DNA from: Nakamurella sp. PAMC28650
GTDB lineage: Bacteria > Actinomycetota > Actinomycetes > Mycobacteriales > Nakamurellaceae
Direction of reading: 5' to 3'
DNA: 64,000 nucleotides
Assembly (NCBI RefSeq): GCF_014303395.1
Contig: NZ_CP060298.1
Coordinates: forward strand, 3,181,001-3,245,000
In this document: positions 55,937 through 64,000 of the stretch, one piece after another
Numbering within the stretch: position 1 is the first letter of the stretch
How the letters are laid out: each line of letters opens with the position of its first letter
The notes under the pieces: generated by a model
The model's database searches: none
Seen by the model: only the letters and a program-made list of their open reading frames with translations
What the model was told of the DNA's origin: nothing
Translations under genes and position numbers: made by a program

Positions 55937-56064
55937 CAGCACGGGGAGCCACGCAGCACGGGGAGCCACGCAGCACGGGGAGCCACGCAGGACGGGGAGC
56001 CCCGCAGCACGGGGAGCCACGCAGCGACGGGGAGCCACGGAGGACGGGGAGCCCCGCAGCAGGG
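55933..56064. repeat. 17-bp tandem repeat attached to copy C
   Basis: About 7.7 units of CACGCAGCACGGGGAGC. The first three are identical; later ones carry single changes and one is 18 bases long. The array starts in the last bases of copy C and ends 5 bases before the fbiC stop codon. Confidence 0.92.
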
Positions 56065-56069
56065 AGGGG

Positions 56070-58739
56070 TCAGGCTTTGCTGGCGAACAGCGGGAGGTTG
56101 GCGAGGCCGTTGAAAGCCTTGGCGGCTGCATGCCTCTCGGGGTCGACCGGGCCGTAGACGGTGGTCCGCTGGACGACCGGACGACCGATCCCGTCGGTGA
56201 TCTCCTCGATGTCGGCGACCGTCTTGTACGAGCCGAACTCCGAGCCGGCCATCCGCGAGATCGTCTCCTCCATCAGCGTTCCGCCGAGATCGTTGGCGCC
56301 ACCCCGCAACATCGCCCGGGTGCCTTCGATACCGAGCTTCACCCAGGAGGTCTGCACGTTGTCGATCGATCTGTGCAGCATCAGCCTGGCCATCGCGTGC
56401 ACGGCCCTGTTCTCGTCGTAGGTCGCTCCCGCCCTGGCCAGGCCGGCCAGGTAGATCGGCGAGTTGGTGTGGATGAATGGCAGCGGCACGAATTCGGTGA
56501 ACCCGCCCGTCTCCCCCTGCAGCTTCCGCAGCAGGGCCAGGTGTGCCACCCAGTGTTCGGGTGTGTCGACGTGGCCGTACATCATCGTCGAGGACGAGGG
56601 GATGCCCAGCCGGTGGGCGGTGGTGACGACCTCGATCCAAGCCGCGGTCGGCAGTTTGCCCTTGGTCAGCACCCACCGGACGTCGTCGTCCAGGATCTCG
56701 GCCGCGGTACCCGGGATGCTGCTCAGGCCGGCCTCCTTCGCGGCGCTCAACCACTCCGAGATCGACAGGTTCGCGCGGGTCGCGCCGTTGACCACCTCCA
56801 TCGGGGAGAAGGCGTGGATGTGCATCTCCGGCACGGCGCCGCGGATCGCGCGCACCAGGTCGAAGTACGCCGTACCCGGCAGTTCGGGATCGATCCCGCC
56901 CTGCATGCAGACCTCGGTGGCCCCGAGATCCCAGGCCACCCTGGCCCGCTGGGCCACCTCGTCGGTGGACAGCGAATATGCGTCAGCATCGGTGCGGCGC
57001 TGCGCGAAGGCACAGAACCGGCAGCCGGTGTAGCAGACGTTGGTGAAGTTGATGTTCCGGTTGACGACGTAGGTCACGTCGTCGCCGTTGACGTCCGCCC
57101 GCACGGAATCGGCCAGCGCGCAGACGGCGTCCAGTTCGGCGCCGGTCGCCGTCATCAGCGACAGGGCGGCCGAACCGTCCAGCGAACCGGGGTTGCGCTC
57201 GGCGATCCGCAGGGCCGCCATCACGTCGGACTCGAACTTCCGCGGGGCCCGGATCCGGGACCGCAACGAGTCCCAGTCGCCGTAGACGTCCAGGAAGTCC
57301 GACCGGCGGTCGGCGGTGCGTCCCTCGGTGTCGATCGAGGTGGCCAGATCGGTGCGGCCGGACGAGGTGAGCCCGCCGGGACCGTTCGGCCCCGACGCAG
57401 GCTCCTCGGGCTCCTGCCAGGGTCGGCCCACCGGGAGGGCGTCGGGCCGCGCCAGACCGGTGACCGGGTCCGCCAGGGCGTCGACGTGGGCGCGCAGGCG
57501 AGGGTCGAGCCAGGGTTCGCCGGCCCTGACGAACTCCGGGTAGATGGTCAGCCGCTCGGCCAGGGTGAACCCGGCCTCGGCGGTGCGCGCGGTGAGCTCG
57601 TCGATCTGCGGCCAGGGGCGCTCGGGGTTGACGTGGTCCGGCGTGAGGGGCGAGACCCCACCCCAGTCGTCGATCCCGGCGGCCAGCACCCGGGAGAACT
57701 GATCGTCGATCAGGTTCGGCGGTGCCTGCAGCCGAACAGCGGGCCCCAGCACCAGTCTCGCCACCGCGACGGTGGCGATCAGCTCGTCCATCTCCGCATC
57801 GGGCCGGCGGGCCATCGCGGTGTCCGGCTTGGCCCGGAAGTTCTGCACGATCACTTCCTGGATCCCCCGGTAGGCCCTCGACGTCCGCCGGATGGCGAAC
57901 AGGGACTCCACCCGATCGGCCGGACTTTCCCCGATGCCGATCAGAATGCCGGTGGTGAAGGGGATCGACGAGCGGCCGGCGTCCTCGAGCACCCGCAGTC
58001 GAACCTCGGGATCCTTGTCCGGCGAACCGAAGTGGGCACCGGACCGGTTCTCGAAGATCTCCCGGGAGGTGGTCTCCAGCATCATCCCCATCGACGGCGA
58101 GACCGGCTTGAGCCGGGCCATCTCCTGCCAGCTCATCACCCCGGGATTGAGGTGGGGGAGAAGCCCGGTCGCCTCGAGCACCCGGATCGACACGGCGCGG
58201 ACGTAGTCGAGGGTGGAGTCGTAGCCCGCCTCCTCCAGCCACTGCTTCGCCGCGTCCCACCGGTCCTCGGGCCGGTCCCCGAGCGTGAAGAGTGCCTCCT
58301 TGCAGCCCAGAGCCCTTCCAGCCTCGGCGATCTCGAGGACCTCGTCGATCGACAGGAACGGGGCCGGCACCCGACCGGGCGTGGTGGCGAACGTGCAGTA
58401 GTGGCAGCGGTCCCGGCAGAGGCGGGTCAGCGGGATGAACACCTTCTTGGAGTAGGTGATCACGCCCGGCCGGCCGGCCGCGACGAGCCCCTGGTCGCGC
58501 ACCCGCGCCGCACTTGCGCACAGATCGACCAGATCGGTCCCACGGGCCTGCAACAGCACGCCGGCCTCCACCTCGTCCAGGGCCACACCGTCCCTGGCCC
58601 GGCGCAGCGCGCGGCGCATCGCACTCGGCGAGGGGGCGGTCGCGCCGGGCCGAGGAGCGGGAGCCTGCGTCGTCGCCGGAGGAACTTCGGCGGGCGGGGT
58701 CCGGAGGGCGGGAACAGCCGGGTGCGGAAGATCGGTCAC
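56070..58739 (-). CDS. fbiC: FO synthase, fused CofG/CofH (coenzyme F420 biosynthesis)
   Basis: An 889-residue two-module radical SAM enzyme that builds the F420 chromophore FO from tyrosine and a flavin precursor. The CofG half carries C108-x3-C112-x2-C115 ([11 protein letters not shown]); the CofH half carries C569-x3-C573-x2-C576 ([11 protein letters not shown]). The two modules are joined near residues 440-480 by a proline- and glycine-rich linker. The fused form is typical of actinobacteria. GTG 58739 has AAGGAT upstream. Monocistronic here. It supports F420 use by the LLM oxidoreductase at 8907. Confidence 0.97.
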   Translation of the reverse strand: MTDLPHPAVPALRTPPAEVPPATTQAPAPRPGATAPSPSAMRRALRRARDGVALDEVEAGVLLQARGTDLVDLCASAARVRDQGLVAAGRPGVITYSKKVFIPLTRLCRDRCHYCTFATTPGRVPAPFLSIDEVLEIAEAGRALGCKEALFTLGDRPEDRWDAAKQWLEEAGYDSTLDYVRAVSIRVLEATGLLPHLNPGVMSWQEMARLKPVSPSMGMMLETTSREIFENRSGAHFGSPDKDPEVRLRVLEDAGRSSIPFTTGILIGIGESPADRVESLFAIRRTSRAYRGIQEVIVQNFRAKPDTAMARRPDAEMDELIATVAVARLVLGPAVRLQAPPNLIDDQFSRVLAAGIDDWGGVSPLTPDHVNPERPWPQIDELTARTAEAGFTLAERLTIYPEFVRAGEPWLDPRLRAHVDALADPVTGLARPDALPVGRPWQEPEEPASGPNGPGGLTSSGRTDLATSIDTEGRTADRRSDFLDVYGDWDSLRSRIRAPRKFESDVMAALRIAERNPGSLDGSAALSLMTATGAELDAVCALADSVRADVNGDDVTYVVNRNINFTNVCYTGCRFCAFAQRRTDADAYSLSTDEVAQRARVAWDLGATEVCMQGGIDPELPGTAYFDLVRAIRGAVPEMHIHAFSPMEVVNGATRANLSISEWLSAAKEAGLSSIPGTAAEILDDDVRWVLTKGKLPTAAWIEVVTTAHRLGIPSSSTMMYGHVDTPEHWVAHLALLRKLQGETGGFTEFVPLPFIHTNSPIYLAGLARAGATYDENRAVHAMARLMLHRSIDNVQTSWVKLGIEGTRAMLRGGANDLGGTLMEETISRMAGSEFGSYKTVADIEEITDGIGRPVVQRTTVYGPVDPERHAAAKAFNGLANLPLFASKA

Positions 58740-59001
58740 GTGAAAGATCCTTTGCGGCAGGAGTTCTGATGCTGATGCAGGTTCTGCCGAACTCCTCGGC
58801 CAACGGCTGGTCGTTCACGACCGCCACCTACTCGACTCGTGGACCCGCAGGCCCACTGGAGGAAGCTTCGAAGAACACCGTTGCTGGCCTCTGCCCTGCC
58901 GGGAGACCTCCCGGACCGCATCGTCGTTCCTCGTCGTACCCCGCACCGCGGGGGACCGATCTACGATAGCCCTCGATCGTCCAGGGATCGACGGCGGCCG
59001 T

Positions 59002-59451
59002 TCACCGGTAGGAGCGTTCGCTCTCCCGCCACCACAGAACGGTGACCAGCAGCAGCAGCGTGACCACGTGCACTCCCGTGCACCAGAGGCAGATGGCGTC
59101 CACCTCGAAGATCTCCACGTAGACGAGCCACAGCACCATGATCATGCCGGCCACCACCCCGACGAGCCTGGGCAGAGCCGCGTCGCGTGCCCACCGGGTC
59201 GGGGCGCACAGCATCGTCATGGCCAGGAAGAAGGCCAGACCGGCCACGGCCACCGGTACCCCGGCGATCACCGACCACTGGCTGGTGGTCACCTTGAGGC
59301 AGTTGACCGTGCCGTTGCCGGAGCAGGCCAGCGTCGAGGAGCCGGTGAAGTGCTCGTACGTCAGGTACGCCGAGATCAGCACCCCGACGATGCAGAGGCC
59401 GAAGGCGACCCATGCCGGGGCCGACGGCCGCGCCGGCGTCCGGGTGCTCAT
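59002..59451 (-). CDS. Vitamin K epoxide reductase family protein (VKOR)
   Basis: A 149-residue four-helix membrane protein that re-oxidises a DsbA-like partner using quinone. The loop cysteines are C43 and C51 (LACSGNGTVNCLKV), the conserved Ser is near 60 (SQWSVIAGVP), and the active-site pair is C121 and C124 (ICLWCTG). It lies 10 bases downstream of the thioredoxin-like DUF929 gene in one operon, so the two should form a periplasmic disulfide-forming system. Confidence 0.93.
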   Translation of the reverse strand: MSTRTPARPSAPAWVAFGLCIVGVLISAYLTYEHFTGSSTLACSGNGTVNCLKVTTSQWSVIAGVPVAVAGLAFFLAMTMLCAPTRWARDAALPRLVGVVAGMIMVLWLVYVEIFEVDAICLWCTGVHVVTLLLLVTVLWWRESERSYR

Positions 59452-59461
59452 CGGAGCCCCG

Positions 59462-60385
59462 TCATGACGGCAGGGTCTGCGACGTCACAGCCGTCGAGGT
59501 GCAGACCGCGGCCGGCTGGCCGTTCGTCAACCTGCACAGGACCGCGCTGATCATGTTGGCCGCGCCCAGCACGTTCTTCGCCACCGCCGAGTCGGGCTTC
59601 AGCATCTCGGCGGCGATCTGGCTCTGGGTCAGGCCTTTGAGCGAATCGGGCAGGTAGGACGACCCGACGATCATGTACCGGTTCCCGAAATCGACGAACG
59701 GGATGCTCTGCTGGGTGTCGTACTTCGTCAGCAGTGCGCCGTCGGCAGGGGCCACGGTATCCAGGGCGGTGTAGTTGCCGCTGCCGTCGGGGATGTTGGT
59801 GGTCTGCTCCACACCGGTGAACGACAGCACGTTGCTGGTGTAGGTGGATCCGTGGAACGAGAGGGTCGCGGTGCTCGGGTAGACGTCCGTCGAGGACGAG
59901 GAGGTGACCCCGAGGTGGGCGAAGGTGCCGAACCTGGACAACGCGGTGACCATCGCCCACCGTTCGGCGGCGCAGTACGGGCAGTACTCCGCGCCGATGT
60001 AGAGCACACGCGGTTTGCCGTCGGCGGTCAGCGCATCGCCCTTGATCAACGTCGGTGGACTGACTCCGGTGCCCTTGCCGACGGTGTCGAAGGTCGCGGC
60101 CGGGATGCTCTTGATCGAGTTCTCCAGTGCGCCGGCGGCCGGCACAGAGGGAGCGCCGGTCGCCACGGGCGGCTTCTGGTTGGCCTTGATCACCAGAAAC
60201 GCCCCGACCACGAGAACGATCACCAGGACCGGGGCACCGATCGTGAGCAGCATGCGCCGCCGCCGGTCCCGCCGGAGGCCGGCCTCCCGGAGTTGCCGGG
60301 CGTGCTCACGAGCGGCGACCTGGCTGGCCGATCGCGCCTTGCCCTCGGGCGCCTTCCTCGACTTGTTGCTCACTGTTGGTGCCAC
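59462..60385 (-). CDS. DUF929 thioredoxin-like membrane-anchored protein
   Basis: A 307-residue protein with a basic cytoplasmic N-terminus (residues 1-44), one membrane helix (about 45-67) and an external domain. The active-site pair is C135 and C138 in [13 protein letters not shown], a DsbA-like CxxC within the DUF929 family. It probably oxidises or isomerises exported proteins with VKOR downstream. GTG 60385 and GTG 60373 are both possible; neither has a strong ribosome site. Confidence 0.87.
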   Translation of the reverse strand: MAPTVSNKSRKAPEGKARSASQVAAREHARQLREAGLRRDRRRRMLLTIGAPVLVIVLVVGAFLVIKANQKPPVATGAPSVPAAGALENSIKSIPAATFDTVGKGTGVSPPTLIKGDALTADGKPRVLYIGAEYCPYCAAERWAMVTALSRFGTFAHLGVTSSSSTDVYPSTATLSFHGSTYTSNVLSFTGVEQTTNIPDGSGNYTALDTVAPADGALLTKYDTQQSIPFVDFGNRYMIVGSSYLPDSLKGLTQSQIAAEMLKPDSAVAKNVLGAANMISAVLCRLTNGQPAAVCTSTAVTSQTLPS

Positions 60386-60643
60386 ACCCTGTCGTTGTCG
60401 ACTGCTCTCGTTTCAGCTGCTCACCGGCCGTGCGGCCGCCCATCAGGCACATCCAACCCACGGTGGTGCGGTGACGTCGATTCCGGCGGACGGCCCGATC
60501 ATGACGGTAGCGCCTGCGAGACCCCTCGGGACGAGCTGGGAAACGTCCATGACACCCGTCCCCGAAGCAGTCCTCGGGCGGCCGCACTATCGCCGCGCAG
60601 CACGGCCCCACACGCGCTGGCAGAAGCGGAAAAATTGTTGTGC

Positions 60644-61240
60644 TCAGTGCGCCAAGTTCTTGAGGACGACGACCAGCAGGCCGAGCAGGAGCAGCGCCGC
60701 GATCAGGAGCGTCCTGGCCCGCCGGCTCAGCGAGGTGCCACGGACGGCGAGAAACGCGAAGACGCCCATCTCGGCGACCAGCACCCAAACCCCCGCCCAG
60801 ACCGCACTGTGCAGGGGGATCACGGTGAGCGCGGCAAGCAGCAGCAGGACGAGCGGAATCGTGGACGCTGCCACGATCTGCCCGGAAACCCAGAAGATGT
60901 GGCGCATCTCCCGCGGGCCCGGTGCCTTCTGATGGGCGCCCAGATGGGAGATGACCTCGGCCAGGACGCTGGCCGTCCACAGACCTCCGGTGGCGATCAT
61001 GACGTCGAAGAGCTTGCTCCACGGGTGATCCAGCGGCTGGTAGCCGGTGATCACCAGCAGTGTCGAGAGGCAGGTGATGGATCCGTAGACCCGTTCGCGC
61101 AGGGCTGCCGCCGCGATCTCCAACGTCACGCCCTCGGGCGCGTTGTCCATCAGGTACGACGGACCTCCGGCGACGGCCGGTTCCGTCACGACCGGGCGCT
61201 CGATCTCGGCGTTCCCGGCGTCGGCCACGTCAGGAGTCAA
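60644..61240 (-). CDS. Four-helix membrane protein of unknown function
   Basis: A 198-residue protein with a polar N-terminus (about 45 residues) and four hydrophobic helices (about 55-70, 75-92, 115-140 and 145-165, with another near 178-195). I recognise no family beyond small actinobacterial membrane proteins. The start codon is TTG 61240 or GTG 61228; neither is compelling. It is on the same strand as the disulfide pair but 258 bases away, with no visible signal in that gap. Confidence 0.65.
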   Translation of the reverse strand: MTPDVADAGNAEIERPVVTEPAVAGGPSYLMDNAPEGVTLEIAAAALRERVYGSITCLSTLLVITGYQPLDHPWSKLFDVMIATGGLWTASVLAEVISHLGAHQKAPGPREMRHIFWVSGQIVAASTIPLVLLLLAALTVIPLHSAVWAGVWVLVAEMGVFAFLAVRGTSLSRRARTLLIAALLLLGLLVVVLKNLAH

Positions 61241-61281
61241 TCAGTACCTGCGTCGGGGCGGCAAGGTTCGAACCCTCGCCG

Positions 61282-61506
61282 TCACTGCACCGCGAGCGCG
61301 ACGAGCGGGTCTGCGTGCAACGGGCTGTCGCCGCCGAACGCAGGTCCGGGGAGGTCGACCGGCAGACCGACGCCCTCCACGACTCGTTCCTCGCGGTCGT
61401 AGGTCGGCGCGGTGCTGATGCGGAGGTCGATGTCCGGGGTGAGCCTGACGGATCGGGGTCGTCCGGATCGTGAAGTCGTCGCTGGCCGGTCTACCGACTT
61501 GGTCAA
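61282..61506 (-). CDS. Possible small protein or gene fragment
   Basis: A 74-codon frame on the minus strand. The last 55 residues (VRLTPDIDLRIS ... LPGPAFGGDSPLHADPLVAL) look like real protein and have high third-position GC. The only start, TTG 61506, lies inside a palindromic operator, so it may be a remnant or a leaderless gene. No family recognised. Confidence 0.3.
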   Translation of the reverse strand: MTKSVDRPATTSRSGRPRSVRLTPDIDLRISTAPTYDREERVVEGVGLPVDLPGPAFGGDSPLHADPLVALAVQ

Positions 61507-61519
61507 GCGACCAAGTCGG
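61494..61519. promoter_or_regulatory. TetR-type palindromic operator 1
   Basis: CCGACTTGGTC and GACCAAGTCGG form perfect 11-bp arms around AAGC. The spacing suits a TetR dimer. Confidence 0.7.
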
Positions 61520-61562
61520 ACGCAACATGATGAAGCCGCACGACCTAGAGATTGGTCGCTTG

Positions 61563-61582
61563 ACTTGGTCGAATGACCAAGT
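61563..61582. promoter_or_regulatory. TetR-type palindromic operator 2
   Basis: ACTTGGTC and GACCAAGT flank GAAT, the same core and 4-base spacer as operator 1, whose centre is about 66 bases away. It lies upstream of the membrane protein gene and TetR gene. Confidence 0.7.
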
Positions 61583-61638
61583 TACCGTCGGTCATCTTGT
61601 TCGTCCGAGTTCGACTGACAACTCCGGAGGTCCGGCTC

Positions 61639-62283
61639 ATGAGTGGTGTGGAACTCGGCGACCCGACGTCGCAGGCGTTTCGATCGCGCTCGTCCAGCTG
61701 GGTCGACGCGGCGTGGATCATCGGAGGCAGCCTGCTCCTGGGTGGTCTGACGTCCGTTGCTCAGGGCGTCTTGCCGGACTCGCTACGACCGTTCGCGAAT
61801 TCGCCGTCGGGCTGGGCGCTGCTGACCGTCGTCATGATCGCCATCCGGCGCCCACCGTTGTTGCCGGCGTTGTTCCTGGGGGCGTTCAGCTTTATGGGCC
61901 TGGTGATGGGCTACACCATTGTTTCCGAACTTCGCGGCCTGACCTACCACCCGCTGCTGTGGGCTGCTGTCGCACTGATCGCCGGTCCGGCAATCGGCTG
62001 GTCAACGTCGGCCACGTTCGATGCACGACTGCCTTTCGCCGTGACTGGCTCCTCCCTCATCGCCGGTGTCGCGATCACCGATGCGATCTACGGGCTGACG
62101 GCTGTTGCGGACACGACCAGTCCTGCCTACTGGGTGATCGCAGGAACAGCCGGAGTCGTCTTCCTTGGTTGCGCGGGTCTGCGACGGCCAGTCCGATGGT
62201 GGGTTGTCGCCCTGCGGGTGGGTCTGACCATCGGGTGGGTCTCCCTCGGATCGGCGGGCTACGCCGCGTTGAACACCGCGTAG
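61639..62283 (+). CDS. Membrane protein of unknown function (DUF6518-like)
   Basis: A 214-residue protein with about six hydrophobic helices separated by short loops. It resembles small membrane proteins grouped as DUF6518, but I am unsure. ATG 61639 has GGAGG 8 bases upstream; ATG 61573 overlaps the operator and is less likely. Two TetR-type palindromes precede it and a TetR gene follows 78 bases later, so it is probably induced when TetR releases DNA. An efflux or envelope role is a guess. Confidence 0.7.
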   Translation: MSGVELGDPTSQAFRSRSSSWVDAAWIIGGSLLLGGLTSVAQGVLPDSLRPFANSPSGWALLTVVMIAIRRPPLLPALFLGAFSFMGLVMGYTIVSELRGLTYHPLLWAAVALIAGPAIGWSTSATFDARLPFAVTGSSLIAGVAITDAIYGLTAVADTTSPAYWVIAGTAGVVFLGCAGLRRPVRWWVVALRVGLTIGWVSLGSAGYAALNTA

Positions 62284-62361
62284 GGCACATGACCGGACTG
62301 CAGCTTCTCACCGACATCCGGCTCGGCGGCGTCGAGCACCGAACCACGCAAAGGAGTAGAT

Positions 62362-62976
62362 GTGGCGCGAATTCCAGTCGATCAGCGGCGAAAAGATCTG
62401 GTGGATGCGGCATTCCGCGTCATGGCACAGACCGGAATCGCGCAGGCAACCACTCGGGCGATCTGCGCTGAAGCCGGCGTACATCAAAGCGTTTTCCACT
62501 ACTGCTTCAAGTCCAAGAAGGAACTGCTGCAGGAACTCATCCGGGTCGTCGTGGCCGACATGACAGACGCAGCAATCCTCGTCGCCGCGGTGGACTCCGA
62601 CGCACTTGCCTCCCTCAGGTCGGCTTTCACGCTCCTCTGGGAGCAGGTCAAAGCCCACCCGGACCGTCAGTTGGTGTCCTACGAACTCACCGCCTACGTG
62701 CTGCGGGATGCGGAACTGGCGGACCTCGCGAAATGGCAGTACGAACACTACTTCGCACAATCAGTTCGTTTGTTGACCGCCATCGAGGCATCGGCCGACA
62801 TCGCGTGGAGCCTGCCGACGCCTACGTTGAGCAGGATGATCGCCACCGTCATCGACGGTCTCGTGCTCGGTTGGCTGGCCGATCGGGACGACACCCTGAC
62901 CGAAGCGGCGCTCGATGAATTTGCCACCATCTTCGCTGGTCTGGCCGGACGGCGACCAGAGGGCCACGGGGGATAG
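62362..62976 (+). CDS. TetR-family transcriptional regulator
   Basis: A 204-residue repressor. The DNA-binding domain (residues about 5-55) reads RRKDLVDAAFRVMAQTGIAQATTRAICAEAGVHQSVFHYCFKSKKELL, spread over three helices; the ligand and dimer domain follows. GTG 62362 has AAGGAG upstream. It is the likely binder of the two GGTC-N4-GACC palindromes at 61494 and 61563, controlling itself and the membrane protein. Confidence 0.92.
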   Translation: MARIPVDQRRKDLVDAAFRVMAQTGIAQATTRAICAEAGVHQSVFHYCFKSKKELLQELIRVVVADMTDAAILVAAVDSDALASLRSAFTLLWEQVKAHPDRQLVSYELTAYVLRDAELADLAKWQYEHYFAQSVRLLTAIEASADIAWSLPTPTLSRMIATVIDGLVLGWLADRDDTLTEAALDEFATIFAGLAGRRPEGHGG

Positions 62977-63126
62977 CCCAGCCCTGAAGTCATCATCGCT
63001 CGAACCTGCGCACCGTTGGGATGACACACATGAAAGCTACCTACACCCATATTCGAGCAGGGCTCCCAACAATCGGCGTCTGCCTCCAGCATCGGTCCCT
63101 TCGTCGCCGGCGCAACTCCTGGATTC

Positions 63127-64000
63127 GTGTGGATCCACCTTGATCAGCCGGACGCCGCCCAGATTTCGGAGGTAGCCGGCCACCTGAAGATTCCGGCCGA
63201 GGTTGCCCGCGTCATTTCCGGTCCGCACCAGCGCCCGACACTTCTGATGCTGGACTCGATCGCAGTCGTCGGGCTCAAGGTGAGCCGACCCGGAGGCGAA
63301 AGCTCGTCGACGGCCTTCGACGACGTCTTCATCGTCCTGGGCCATCGCTTCGTGCTGACCATGATGTGGTCGCCGAGCACCGTGATGCTGGAGGTCGAGC
63401 GGAGGGTGAAAGCCGAGGTCGAGACCGTTTCGCTCGGCTCGGTCGGAGTGCTGGTCACCATCGCCAGTTGCGTGATCAACGGGTACGAGGAGAGGATCAG
63501 CGCCATCAACAGCGAGGTGGACGTCCTGGAGGCGCATGTCTTCGGCTCAGGAGATGCGGACCACTCGGAGCAGATCTACCTGTTGAAAAGGAGGACCGCC
63601 GAATTCCGCCGATCGGTGGTCCCGCTCGCGCGCGGCCTGGAGCGACTGGCCAGGACCGACCTGCCGTGGCTGCTGGCCATGCCGGGCCCCGTACTCCAGG
63701 GAGTGCTCGCCGATGCCCTCAGTGCTTCGGAGGACATCGAGGGATTGGACCTACTGCTCAACGACGTGCTGCAGGCGAACGTAGCGAGAGTGACGGCAGG
63801 CCAGAACCGCACGGGACTGCAACAGAACGAAGACACCCGCAAGATTTCTACGTGGGCCGCGATCGCCCTCATACCCACCATGGTGACAGGCGTCTACGGC
63901 ATGAATTTCACCAATATGCCGGAGTTGCAATGGAAGTACGGCTACCTGCTCGCGTTGGTCGCCATCGTGATCCTGTGCTTGATCGTGCATCGACTGTTTC
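63127..64000 (+). CDS. CorA-type magnesium/divalent cation transporter (3' end beyond window)
   Basis: The frame runs off the window end, so only the first 291 codons are seen. It encodes the CorA funnel domain (starting VWIHLDQPDAAQISEVAGHL), long stalk helices, and two C-terminal membrane segments. The selectivity motif GMN is in TGVYGMNFTNMPE near 63898, and the second helix (YLLALVAIVILCLIV) reaches the edge. GTG 63127 is the only start in frame after a TGA at 63031, yet codon choice upstream also looks coding, and the family usually has a longer N-terminus. The gene may therefore be shortened. Confidence 0.85.
   Translation, partial: MWIHLDQPDAAQISEVAGHLKIPAEVARVISGPHQRPTLLMLDSIAVVGLKVSRPGGESSSTAFDDVFIVLGHRFVLTMMWSPSTVMLEVERRVKAEVETVSLGSVGVLVTIASCVINGYEERISAINSEVDVLEAHVFGSGDADHSEQIYLLKRRTAEFRRSVVPLARGLERLARTDLPWLLAMPGPVLQGVLADALSASEDIEGLDLLLNDVLQANVARVTAGQNRTGLQQNEDTRKISTWAAIALIPTMVTGVYGMNFTNMPELQWKYGYLLALVAIVILCLIVHRLF

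Noticed and set aside
53772-55976. 734-codon minus-strand frame spanning the rhodanese, ERCC4 and Nudix genes
   Set aside because: It crosses three well-supported genes and the repeat element, and reads as Arg/Gly/His-rich noise.
55933-56064. CRISPR array
   Set aside because: The 17-bp units abut with no spacers and there are no cas genes; it is a minisatellite.
55860-58769. Open frame of 969 codons on the + strand opposite fbiC
   Set aside because: It is the mirror of a high-GC gene. The minus frame has both radical SAM motifs; the plus frame is Arg/Gly/Pro/His-rich with no family signature.
60386-60643. Regulatory RNA or gene between the DUF929 gene and the membrane protein gene
   Set aside because: No hairpin, conserved motif or credible open frame was found.
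61255-61285. tRNA, because of a GGTTCGAACC T-loop-like sequence
   Set aside because: No acceptor stem partner, anticodon arm or CCA-proximal pairing fits on either strand.

Overview
The window is high-GC DNA with dense, often overlapping genes and many GTG starts, as in a soil actinomycete. It carries a full-length fused FO synthase (fbiC, coenzyme F420), a luciferase-like oxidoreductase of the F420-using type, GAF-ANTAR and tandem HxlR regulators, a VKOR plus DUF929 disulfide pair and Liv-type transport. I infer an F420-producing actinobacterium, perhaps Nakamurella/Frankia-like; nothing here fixes the genus. No rRNA, tRNA or CRISPR array was recognised.

Layout. 1-1.65 kb is a lower-GC scar: two tandem repeats, an orphan ORF, a 14-bp inverted repeat pair and a decapitated SDR gene. 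1.65-8.9 kb holds housekeeping and regulatory genes: MarR, CtaG-like membrane protein, renalase-like flavoprotein, 6-phosphogluconate dehydrogenase, MFS exporter, GAF-ANTAR protein and a MerR regulator with a B12-binding domain. 8.9-32.4 kb is a catabolic island with four AMP-forming acyl-CoA ligases, a complete Liv-type ABC importer, three SDR/NTF2-type helper genes, a limonene-epoxide-hydrolase-like protein, enoyl-CoA hydratase, thioesterase, thiolase, a carotenoid/stilbene cleavage oxygenase, two VOC proteins and an F420-type oxidoreductase. Six promoter regions in this island share a roughly 20-bp site, AACACTGTTAGTTGTAGTAC, so it behaves as one regulon, probably for uptake, CoA activation and beta-oxidation-like breakdown of a plant-derived terpenoid, apocarotenoid or phenylpropanoid.

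32.6-39.1 kb holds a secreted S53 protease with three C-terminal repeats, an IS30-family element that has removed the start of an aldo/keto reductase, and a PfkB kinase. 39.3-53.7 kb is a sugar or glycoside region: GH4 glycosidase, ROK repressor, an ABC sugar importer lacking its ATPase, three Gfo/Idh/MocA dehydrogenases, a ThuA-like protein, a 2-hydroxyacid dehydrogenase with a GntR repressor, an MBL hydrolase and a xylose-isomerase-like TIM barrel. This set suits oxidation of glycosides to 3-keto sugars. 53.8-64 kb holds a rhodanese lipoprotein, an ERCC4 nuclease with an Lsr2-like tail, a Nudix hydrolase, fbiC, the disulfide-forming pair, membrane proteins, a TetR regulator beside two palindromic operators, and a CorA transporter cut by the window edge.

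Three copies of a 78-bp inverted-repeat element lie at gene ends in the 40-56 kb part; two of them run directly into 17-bp tandem repeats.
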